A stretch of 5,163 nt of DNA, from the NCBI RefSeq assembly GCF_004138405.1, contig NZ_PRLL01000021.1, positions 1 through 5,163 of the forward strand, given 5' to 3'. Both the position numbers and the translations under genes were made by a program. Positions within the stretch are counted from its first letter, which is position 1. Every line of letters begins with the position of its first letter. Positions 1-4,740 of this stretch are shown here, piece by piece. Source of the DNA: Candidatus Nanosyncoccus nanoralicus. GTDB taxonomy: Bacteria > Patescibacteriota > Saccharimonadia > Saccharimonadales > Saccharimonadaceae. The notes below the pieces were generated by a model. It saw only the letters and a list, made by a program, of their open reading frames with translations, ran no database searches and was not told the origin of the DNA.

Positions 1-84
1 GACGAGGAAGCAAGGGCTGGCCGAGGAGGCGGAAAAAGTAAGAGGAGCGAGGATGGGGCGGAAACAAGGATGGTTACGATTTAA
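1..84 (+). CDS. Possible 3' end of a plus-strand gene (charged Gly/Lys/Arg-rich tail)
   Basis: The first 70 bases are over 80% purine on the plus strand, typical of a coding strand for a Glu/Gly/Lys/Arg-rich tail. Frame 1 is open from the window edge for 27 codons, includes the stretch AGRGGGKSKRSEDG, and stops at TAA 82-84. Frame 3 is also open from the edge and gives a very basic ending (WPRRRKK) with TAA at 39-41, so the frame is uncertain. Frame 2 runs on to 178-180 but overlaps the 3' end of the next gene and looks like a shadow. Basic, low-complexity C-terminal tails of this kind occur on RNA-binding proteins such as helicases and ribosomal proteins, but nothing here identifies a family. 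If real, the gene converges on the leftward gene at 128-817. Confidence 0.35.
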   Translation, partial: DEEARAGRGGGKSKRSEDGAETRMVTI

Positions 85-110
85 AAAGGAGCCCTGGGGC
101 TCCTTAAGAA
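81..110 (-). terminator. Rho-independent terminator of the leftward gene cluster
   Basis: Bases 86-105 form a perfect 8-bp stem (AAGGAGCC / GGCTCCTT) with a four-base loop. Read on the minus strand, the stem ends in CTCC followed by a five-T run (87-83), the layout of an intrinsic terminator. It lies about 20 bases past the TAA stop of the 229-aa gene. On the plus strand the hairpin is followed by AAGAAAAA with no T-run, so it is unlikely to act strongly on a rightward transcript, although it begins right after the possible stop at 82-84. Confidence 0.82.
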
Positions 111-127
111 AAATGATCGTGCTGTTT

Positions 128-817
128 TTAGAGACCTTGAGTCTCTTCTGGATCGTAGAGACCTTTGAGGAAATCATATAGAGCACCTACGGAATATTGT
201 TCAAGCGTGAGAGACTCATTCCTTAAAATCCAATTAATTTGAATAATCAAAGAGTCAATATCTTTATAGAGTTCTGGGTGCTTGCCTCTGATAAGATAGA
301 GTGACTGCTGACAGCCAGCAAGAATCTCACGATATTTTGTCAATTCCTCCCTACTCTTATTCATAGCGGCCAGATACTGCTCAAACACATGTGGCCTAAT
401 ACTGATGTAGAAATCCACAAACTTACTAGACGCAAGCGCCATAAAATCCTGATAGACCGATCGCTCGTCCTTCAATAACTGAACAAAAAAGTCGGCGACA
501 TTATCAAGATCGTTGAGTGTGAACTGAGAAATCTCCTTATCGTGAAGTTCCTCAATGACCGATGACTCGTTGATGATATTAAAAACATCATAATCCTCAG
601 TGAGATCAAAAAACTGATACTCGAGAGTGCAATATTCCAGCTTATCATCATTCGCCTGATCAAAAGATATTAAACTTTTGATGTTTGCAAACAGATTGTA
701 GATACAGCTGATGGTTACTTCCCTTTCGGTTGCACTGGCGTCGATAATCTTAATGATCGTGACAACAACTTCAGTGAGTTCGTTTGACAAAATATGGTCA
801 TCGTATTCAATTAACAT
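128..817 (-). CDS. Hypothetical 229-aa acidic, probably all-helical cytoplasmic protein
   Basis: I do not recognise this protein family. The ATG at 815-817 is preceded, five bases upstream, by a strong Shine-Dalgarno AAAGGGGG (823-830), so the start is well supported; the stop is TAA at 128-130. The protein is rich in Asp, Glu, Leu and Ile, with no signal peptide and no obvious membrane segment, and its pattern of hydrophobic residues suggests mostly alpha helix. Only two cysteines are visible in the first third (including C38), with no metal-binding spacing or nucleotide-binding loop. It lies 97 bases downstream of the Stealth gene on the same strand, but that gap holds promoter-like sequences and a perfect palindrome, so it is probably transcribed on its own, with some read-through possible. 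A terminator follows its stop. A cytoplasmic structural or regulatory role, or an unrecognised immunity or antitoxin-like role, is possible but unsupported. Confidence 0.85.
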   Translation of the reverse strand: MLIEYDDHILSNELTEVVVTIIKIIDASATEREVTISCIYNLFANIKSLISFDQANDDKLEYCTLEYQFFDLTEDYDVFNIINESSVIEELHDKEISQFTLNDLDNVADFFVQLLKDERSVYQDFMALASSKFVDFYISIRPHVFEQYLAAMNKSREELTKYREILAGCQQSLYLIRGKHPELYKDIDSLIIQINWILRNESLTLEQYSVGALYDFLKGLYDPEETQGL

Positions 818-839
818 ATTTTCCCCCTTTTCTTAAGAC

Positions 840-853
840 GAGATTATAATCTC
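840..853. promoter_or_regulatory. Perfect 14-bp palindrome in the leader of the 229-aa gene; possible operator or proximal promoter
   Basis: GAGATTATAATCTC reads the same on both strands. On the minus strand it contains a consensus -10 box TATAAT (848-843). An 18-base spacer upstream is a weak -35 match TTAAAA (872-867), four of six to TTGACA. Transcription from here would start near 836 and give a short leader that still contains the Shine-Dalgarno site. The symmetry suggests a dimeric repressor could cover this box, or that it is an operator in the leader of the stronger upstream promoter at 901-928. No regulator gene is visible in the window. Confidence 0.45.
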
Positions 854-878
854 AAATTTAGCACGGTTTTAAATTACT

Positions 879-893
879 TTACCGGGCTGGTAA
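879..893 (-). other. Small stem-loop at the predicted 5' end of the upstream-promoter transcript
   Basis: On the minus strand TTACC-AGCCC-GGTAA forms a five-bp stem with a five-base loop. It begins about where transcription from the promoter at 901-928 would start (near 894), so it would sit at the extreme 5' end of the mRNA of the 229-aa gene, where stem-loops can protect against decay. No T-run follows, so it is not an intrinsic terminator for the Stealth gene. The stem is short and could be chance. Confidence 0.3.
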
Positions 894-900
894 CGAGCAT

Positions 901-928
901 ATTATAACATTAATTTATGATTTTTCAA
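901..928 (-). promoter_or_regulatory. Extended -10 sigma-70-type promoter for the 229-aa gene
   Basis: On the minus strand TGTTATAAT (909-901) is a perfect extended -10 element (TGn plus consensus TATAAT). Sixteen bases upstream of the hexamer lies TTGAAA (928-923), five of six to the -35 consensus. The -35 box lies over the stop region and last codons of the Stealth gene. Transcription would begin near 894 and leave a leader of about 77 bases before the ATG at 817, containing a small stem-loop and the palindrome at 840-853. No terminator is seen after the Stealth stop, so read-through from the upstream operon may add to expression. Confidence 0.65.
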
Positions 929-2000
929 ATTGGGATTTTTCGGGGAGGATCTCCGCAAAGGCCTGTTCAAGGGCTGTTTTGGTCTTGGTTGGATTCTTTA
1001 CTTCACCATCATTAATGCAGAGAATATGATATTTTTGTTGTTTAATATATTGCACAATTTTTTGGTTATTTCGTTCGTCGCTGCTTAACATAGTGTGATA
1101 AGAAAAGCGTGGAGATCGGGGGACAAAGTTTCCTTCCAGGAGCTGCGTGTAGAAAAATATCAAATGTGAGATATCTTGACTTGAGCGGAATCGATGAACC
1201 GAAGTCTCAGCGAGAATGTCACCTGAACTTTTCCAGGTTTTTTGGAAGGTAGATTTTAGATAAGAGGTTGCGCAGTGTGGATCATAGATCAAGGAAAATT
1301 CTTTCCATGGAGAAAGAAGAAGATTTCTAAAATTAAACATACCATATTTGAGATGATAGGCTTTAGAAAAATGCTGGCGATAAAAATCAGATTTGCGATA
1401 TTTTTGATTTATTAAAGCCATGTTATTCATTTGGATATATGGGAATATATCACGTGACGGATTATTTATCAGAATATTTTCGGCAAAGAAGGCGCGAGGC
1501 AGATAAGTTTCTGCTGAGTTTTTAAGGTGGTTTTGGCTTTTAGTTGATTTTTTGGAGCCAGCTTTTACAAAAAAATCAGTTGGCTTTGTGGTCTTTAACA
1601 GATAGAAGTCATCATTAAAATAAACAAAATACTCCGAGAGTCCAGGGATTAGATGGAGATGATTTTCAATGGTATGAGAATTAAAAGTAGGGAGAAATTC
1701 ACGCGGAATAAAATCCTCGTGACGAATAATTTTAAGCTTGGAATGATTGAGATTGAGCCAAGATGGCATATGGCCATAGGTGACAAAGAAGATTTGATTA
1801 ACCCATGGGGCGAATTTTTCGACACAACCAAAACAAAACCGAAGAAAATCAAAATCATTGCGAAAACGGAGATCGGAGGAGTCAGTTTTTTGAGCTTCTG
1901 AAAAATCTGTCTCTTGAAGAGTTCGCATTTTCTCAGCCAACCATATTGGATCAGTGCCGTCGACCCAGGTAATGACGAAATCTATTTTTGGCTGAGACAT
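915..2000 (-). CDS. Stealth-family sugar-phosphate transferase (capsular polysaccharide phosphotransferase)
   Basis: Stealth proteins transfer hexose-1-phosphate from a nucleotide sugar to a sugar acceptor, building phosphodiester-linked surface polysaccharides; relatives include bacterial capsule enzymes and the animal GlcNAc-1-phosphotransferase GNPTAB. All four conserved regions can be read here. CR1 is at residues 6-20 (IDFVITWVDGTDPIW). CR2 covers about 45-135, with FAPWVNQIFFVT (63-74), LPTFNS (103-108), IENHLHLIPGLSEYF (111-125) and the acidic FNDDF (128-132). CR3 is around 240-278, ending in the HRFR segment (269-272). CR4 is at 328-361, with CINDGE and the ending LPEKSQFE. The 361-aa length is normal, and a cytoplasmic enzyme is expected because no membrane segment is seen. 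The Shine-Dalgarno AGGGAG (2012-2007) sits six bases before the ATG and overlaps the stop codon of the DsbA-like gene, which points to translational coupling in one operon. No glycosyltransferase or capsule export genes lie nearby, so donor and acceptor are unknown. Confidence 0.94.
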   Translation of the reverse strand: MSQPKIDFVITWVDGTDPIWLAEKMRTLQETDFSEAQKTDSSDLRFRNDFDFLRFCFGCVEKFAPWVNQIFFVTYGHMPSWLNLNHSKLKIIRHEDFIPREFLPTFNSHTIENHLHLIPGLSEYFVYFNDDFYLLKTTKPTDFFVKAGSKKSTKSQNHLKNSAETYLPRAFFAENILINNPSRDIFPYIQMNNMALINQKYRKSDFYRQHFSKAYHLKYGMFNFRNLLLSPWKEFSLIYDPHCATSYLKSTFQKTWKSSGDILAETSVHRFRSSQDISHLIFFYTQLLEGNFVPRSPRFSYHTMLSSDERNNQKIVQYIKQQKYHILCINDGEVKNPTKTKTALEQAFAEILPEKSQFEKS

Positions 2001-2010
2001 CTTATTCTCC

Positions 2011-2736
2011 CTATTTGGTATTATTTGAAGAGCCAGAATCTGCTTTCTTCAATGCGGCGTCGATCATTTCATGAACAGTCTTTTTGAAAGTGGATTCATT
2101 GACAGAGATGGTCGGAAGTTTTTCGCCGTTAATAATAATCGTTGGAGTCTCCGTAATATTCACAAGTTTAGCGACCGCCATATCGGATTTAACCTTCTTT
2201 TTGACGGCCTCGCTATTCATATCGGAGAGGAACTGGTCTGCGTTGCCCTGACCTTTCGAGGCTTCTTCAAAATAAGATTTGAACTTAGCGTCACGCTTCC
2301 CCGCCTCTAGATCTTCCCATTCGGACTGATTCTTGAAGAGAATAGTAGCGTAGGCTTGCCAGTAACCCTGAAGAGCAGCAGCATTGGCAGCATGGGCGGC
2401 TGCAGTACCATTTTTATGATAGCTGAGAATAAAGCTACGAAAAATTAGACCAACCTTACCTTTATATTCTTCAACAATTTCAGAAAGATATGGAAAAGTA
2501 GTGGCACAGCCTGGGCACTGATAGTCCGCATACTCCACGATGAGTACTTTAGCGTCCTTATTCCCCTCATAGTTATCGCCAAGATTGCCGTTGCGCTCGT
2601 CTTTCTCAATATATTTTGAACGATCAAGAGAGGCGATCCACTGATCATACTGCTGGTTCTGATTATAAGAATAAATACAGAGAGCCAAAAAACCGATGAT
2701 CAATGCGCCAAAAGCAATAATTGGTAATTTCTTCAT
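2011..2736 (-). CDS. Membrane-anchored DsbA-like thiol-disulfide oxidoreductase
   Basis: This is a DsbA/BdbD-type protein with a thioredoxin fold, expected to face the outside of the membrane and oxidise cysteines in secreted proteins. With the ATG at 2734-2736 it has 241 residues. A short basic start (MKK) and a hydrophobic stretch at about 5-24 form one membrane anchor or uncleaved signal. The redox motif CPGC is at 74-77 within YADYQCPGC, and the cis-proline loop is T197-P198 (ETPTIIINGEKL). The helical insertion typical of DsbA lies between, with the conserved-looking A-rich stretch at 111-121. The tail after residue 230 is Lys/Ser/Asn-rich and probably flexible. A longer reading from a TTG at 2751 is rejected because AGGAGG lies inside it, just ahead of the ATG. 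It is the first gene of a two-gene operon with the Stealth enzyme, ten bases apart. Its likely clients include the four-cysteine HNH nuclease encoded nearby. No partner reoxidase such as VKOR or DsbB is in the window. Confidence 0.92.
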   Translation of the reverse strand: MKKLPIIAFGALIIGFLALCIYSYNQNQQYDQWIASLDRSKYIEKDERNGNLGDNYEGNKDAKVLIVEYADYQCPGCATTFPYLSEIVEEYKGKVGLIFRSFILSYHKNGTAAAHAANAAALQGYWQAYATILFKNQSEWEDLEAGKRDAKFKSYFEEASKGQGNADQFLSDMNSEAVKKKVKSDMAVAKLVNITETPTIIINGEKLPTISVNESTFKKTVHEMIDAALKKADSGSSNNTK

Positions 2737-2739
2737 AAA

Positions 2740-2745
2740 CCTCCT
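2740..2745 (-). promoter_or_regulatory. Ribosome binding site that fixes the DsbA-like start
   Basis: The minus strand reads AGGAGG followed by TTT and ATG. The spacing of three bases is shorter than usual, but the match to the anti-Shine-Dalgarno is full-length. An in-frame TTG at 2749-2751 lies upstream of this site and has no ribosome binding site of its own, so the ATG at 2734-2736 is preferred. Confidence 0.75.
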
Positions 2746-2780
2746 AAGCAAAATCTATCGCTTAATTCAATAAATTTTTG

Positions 2781-2796
2781 TATAATATAGATATTA
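2781..2796 (+). promoter_or_regulatory. -10 box for the CBS-protein gene, overlapped by a small inverted repeat, in a divergent promoter region
   Basis: TATAAT at 2781-2786 is a consensus -10 box preceded directly by TTTTTG. No good -35 is seen at 16-19 bases, the nearby sequence being ATCGCTTA. Transcription would start near 2793, giving a leader of about 54 bases before the ATG at 2847. The inverted repeat TAATAT-AG-ATATTA (2783-2796) overlaps the box and start site and could be an operator, though the region is so AT-rich that chance is likely. The leftward DsbA-Stealth operon must also start in this 110-base gap. Its -10 cannot be chosen with confidence among several near matches on the minus strand (TATATT, TATTAT, TAAAAT within about 2780-2805). 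Confidence 0.5.
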
Positions 2797-2846
2797 GCAT
2801 ATTTTAGCGTGTTTGTGGGCAGTGCGACGAAAAACGGAGGTAATAA

Positions 2847-3863
2847 ATGGACGATATGAGTGCGGACCAAAGTGCGGATTTAAACCAATCTTCGGGGATT
2901 TTTAATGAGCAGAAAAAAGGGTTTTTTGCTCAGATAGGCGAGAAGTTTGGTGGACTCTTTCGGGGGATAGCTAGGACTTTAGGCAAGATCGCTGTTGAGA
3001 AAAAAATATCTGATGATGAAAGTTTTGATGGCGGTAGGGCTGATGCTGACAACGGTAATTTTGAGTCTACCTCTAAGCATGAAAATATTAATGAGTCAGC
3101 AAACTCGGTCGATTCTTCTTTTGTGGGACCAATGAACCGAAATATTTTCACCGATAAGGACGCAGCGGCGAATCTAGTGCGACGCGAGACAGAGATGAGC
3201 GAAATTGAAGGAGTAAGCGAATCTGACGCGGATAATAATACTGACCGAAGTATTAATATTAATAACCAAAATATTTCTTCTGAAAATCTTCCTGAAATCT
3301 TCTACCCGGAAACGACAGAGGATTTAGTGTGGCTGATTAATAAATTGCCTGAAGAAGTAATCTCGAAGCAGCAAAGAAGAACGATGGCGGCGGCGATGAC
3401 TTTTGATAGCAAGCTGGTGAAGGAAGTAATGACACCAAAGAACGAGGTGATCATTATTCACGAAAATGACTTCATGGGACCTTTAACTTTATCTCGACTT
3501 TACCAATCTGGTTTGTCACACTTCCCTGTGGTGGGGGCAAGAGGTGAGATCGTAGGCTTGATTCATACTAAGACACTATTTAGTCTGAGTGTTAAAGAAA
3601 CTGATCGAGCTTCGGCATTTCTCGATAAGAATGTCTATTTTATGAGCGAGAATTACACCTTAAAAGAGGCTCTTCTTGCGTTTATTCGCACGAGTTGCTA
3701 CTTCTTTATCGTGGTGGATGACCATGGAAAAGTAACGGGATTGATGAGTTTTGATAAGTTAATAGAGATGATTGTGGGAGATTTGCCGGAAACGGATTTT
3801 GATATGGATCAAGATCTGATGTCGGTAGTGAAGTATGCAAGGACTTTGAAAGAACCGAAATAG
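2847..3863 (+). CDS. CBS-pair protein with CorC/HlyC-like CBS domains and a disordered N-terminal half
   Basis: CBS pairs bind adenine nucleotides or Mg-ATP and act as sensors. The two repeats occupy about residues 190-247 (VKEVMTPKNEV, then GLSHFPVVGARGEIVGLIHTK) and 256-312 (FFIVVDDHGKVTGLMSFDKL, then IEMIVGDLPETD). The wording closely follows the CBS pair of CorC/HlyC and CNNM-type transport proteins, including the VMTP start and the E-x-IVGD ending. The membrane DUF21 domain and the C-terminal CorC_HlyC domain of those proteins are absent. Instead, residues 1-147 are Ser/Asp/Asn-rich and probably disordered, apart from a basic, Gly/Phe-rich segment at 23-53 that could form an amphipathic helix lying on the membrane. 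A helical lead-in at 156-186 precedes the first CBS. The Shine-Dalgarno GGAGG (2836-2840) sits six bases before the ATG. An alternative internal ATG at codon 4 has no better signal. It may share a transcript with the HNH gene 77 bases downstream. The ligand and target are unknown. Confidence 0.88.
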   Translation: MDDMSADQSADLNQSSGIFNEQKKGFFAQIGEKFGGLFRGIARTLGKIAVEKKISDDESFDGGRADADNGNFESTSKHENINESANSVDSSFVGPMNRNIFTDKDAAANLVRRETEMSEIEGVSESDADNNTDRSININNQNISSENLPEIFYPETTEDLVWLINKLPEEVISKQQRRTMAAAMTFDSKLVKEVMTPKNEVIIIHENDFMGPLTLSRLYQSGLSHFPVVGARGEIVGLIHTKTLFSLSVKETDRASAFLDKNVYFMSENYTLKEALLAFIRTSCYFFIVVDDHGKVTGLMSFDKLIEMIVGDLPETDFDMDQDLMSVVKYARTLKEPK

Positions 3864-3871
3864 ATTCGGGG

Positions 3872-3913
3872 GGGCAAAGCTTCTAGTTTTTTATTAAAGT
3901 CTAAAAGCTGCCC
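3872..3913. repeat. Imperfect inverted repeat (hairpin) between the CBS and HNH nuclease genes
   Basis: GGGCA (3872-3876), an AA bulge and GCTTCTAG (3879-3886) pair with CTAAAAGC (3901-3908) and TGCCC (3909-3913). This gives 12 paired positions, one C-A mismatch and a 14-base loop that contains a run of six T. No T-run follows the stem on the plus strand (AACCTACTTATAAAAAGG), and none follows it on the minus strand, so it is not a standard intrinsic terminator. It starts nine bases after the CBS-gene stop and ends 27 bases before the HNH start codon. It could stabilise or process a shared mRNA, reduce read-through, or be a leader element of the nuclease gene. Confidence 0.5.
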
Positions 3914-3940
3914 AACCTACTTATAAAAAGGAGAAATTAA

Positions 3941-4693
3941 ATGAGCTTTAAAACAATTCACAAAACAAGACGGGCAATCACGGCGCTGATTTTGAGTGGT
4001 GCGGTGATCCTGACGATTATTGCAAATCCAAATGCCTGGCAGAAAAAAGCCGAATCAAGCGCGAAAGAAGTAACGAGTGCTGGTTCGGTAGAAAAGGGCG
4101 TTATCGACAGCGGCGAGCAGCGAGCCGAAGGAGTACCACTTGCAACGAAGCTACTAACTAAGCTTGAAGTAAAGGGGCGGGCGCCGAAAACTGGTTATAA
4201 GCGAACAGAATTTTATAATGGCTGGCCTGATATTGAGGGCTGCAATTTGAGACAACGAATTTTGAAACGAGATTTTGGCGAAACAGCAAAGGTCGATGAA
4301 AAATGCAATGTGGTGGCTGGAAAATTTTATGAGCCTTATACTGGCGAGGAGATGGAGTTTCATTCAAGACAAGAGATTTCAAAACAGGTGCAGATAGACC
4401 ATGTGGTGGCGTTGTCGGATGCTTGGCAAAAAGGAGCACAGTATAAATCTGCCGAGGAGAGACTGAAGATTGCAACAGACCCCTTAAATCTCATCGCAGT
4501 ACAGGCGGCCGCGAATCAGCAAAAATCAGATGGAGACGCGGCGACATGGCTGCCAAAGAATAAAAGTTTTCGTTGCCAATATGTGGCGAGACAGATTTCA
4601 GTCAAATATAAATACTCACTCTGGGTAACTGAGGCGGAGAAAGATGCGATGTCGCAAATTCTTGCTGGCTGTCCTGAGCAAAGAACGTATTAA
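3941..4693 (+). CDS. Secreted or membrane-anchored HNH nuclease (DUF1524/GmrSD C-terminal type)
   Basis: This is an HNH endonuclease of the extracellular DUF1524 type also found in actinobacteria, expected to cut DNA outside the cell. A basic start with K4, K8, R10 and R11 and a hydrophobic stretch at 12-28 form a signal peptide or anchor. No clear AxA cleavage site is seen, so anchoring is possible. A variable linker (about 33-75) leads to the nuclease domain. Family landmarks are GYKRTEFYNGW (85-95), C101 with LRQRILKRD (103-111), EPYTGEEM (131-138), the catalytic-type VQIDHVVALSDAWQKGA (150-166, with D153-H154), DPLNLIAV (180-187, N183), N192 and K195, and DAATWLP (199-205). Four cysteines remain in the ectodomain (C101, C122, C212, C244), and spacing suggests C101-C122 and C212-C244 disulfides. 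The 250-aa length is normal. AAGGAG (3928-3933) lies seven bases before the ATG. No own promoter is clear, so co-transcription with the CBS gene is likely. Nutrient DNA scavenging is one plausible job. No terminator is visible in the 47 bases before the convergent Fic gene. Confidence 0.92.
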   Translation: MSFKTIHKTRRAITALILSGAVILTIIANPNAWQKKAESSAKEVTSAGSVEKGVIDSGEQRAEGVPLATKLLTKLEVKGRAPKTGYKRTEFYNGWPDIEGCNLRQRILKRDFGETAKVDEKCNVVAGKFYEPYTGEEMEFHSRQEISKQVQIDHVVALSDAWQKGAQYKSAEERLKIATDPLNLIAVQAAANQQKSDGDAATWLPKNKSFRCQYVARQISVKYKYSLWVTEAEKDAMSQILAGCPEQRTY

Positions 4694-4740
4694 ACTTAAG
4701 CCCGCGACTTCAGCTTTTCCATAGATTGCACACTTCAAGA

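Noticed and set aside
2..180. Plus-strand frame 2 open from the edge to a stop at 178-180
   Set aside because: It would run through the terminator hairpin and the 3' end of the 229-aa gene on the other strand, and its translation has no recognisable character.
845..850. Plus-strand TATAAT as a rightward promoter
   Set aside because: It is the mirror of the palindrome, and the only genes for over 1.9 kb downstream are on the opposite strand.
1653..1901. Plus-strand 82-codon open frame inside the Stealth gene
   Set aside because: It is antisense to the strongly conserved CR1-CR2 region, its translation resembles no family, and no matching ribosome binding site stands out.
2677..2736. Lipoprotein signal in the DsbA-like protein (LALC ending at C20)
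   Set aside because: The residue before Cys is Leu, whereas lipoboxes need Gly, Ala or Ser there. A plain membrane anchor fits better.
2734..2751. TTG start for the DsbA-like gene at 2751, adding five residues
   Set aside because: The AGGAGG site lies downstream of the TTG, directly before the ATG at 2734-2736, and nothing upstream of the TTG looks like a ribosome binding site.
3922..3927. TATAAA just before the HNH gene as a -10 box
   Set aside because: Transcription would start within or beyond the Shine-Dalgarno site, leaving no usable leader for a gene with a strong AAGGAG.
4158..4475. Minus-strand 105-codon open frame inside the HNH nuclease gene
   Set aside because: It is antisense to the conserved nuclease core, and its His/Pro/Leu-rich translation is typical of a shadow frame.
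4694..4740. Terminator between the convergent HNH and Fic genes
   Set aside because: Only very short pairings such as AAG/CTT and ATTG/CAAT were found, with no T-run on either strand.
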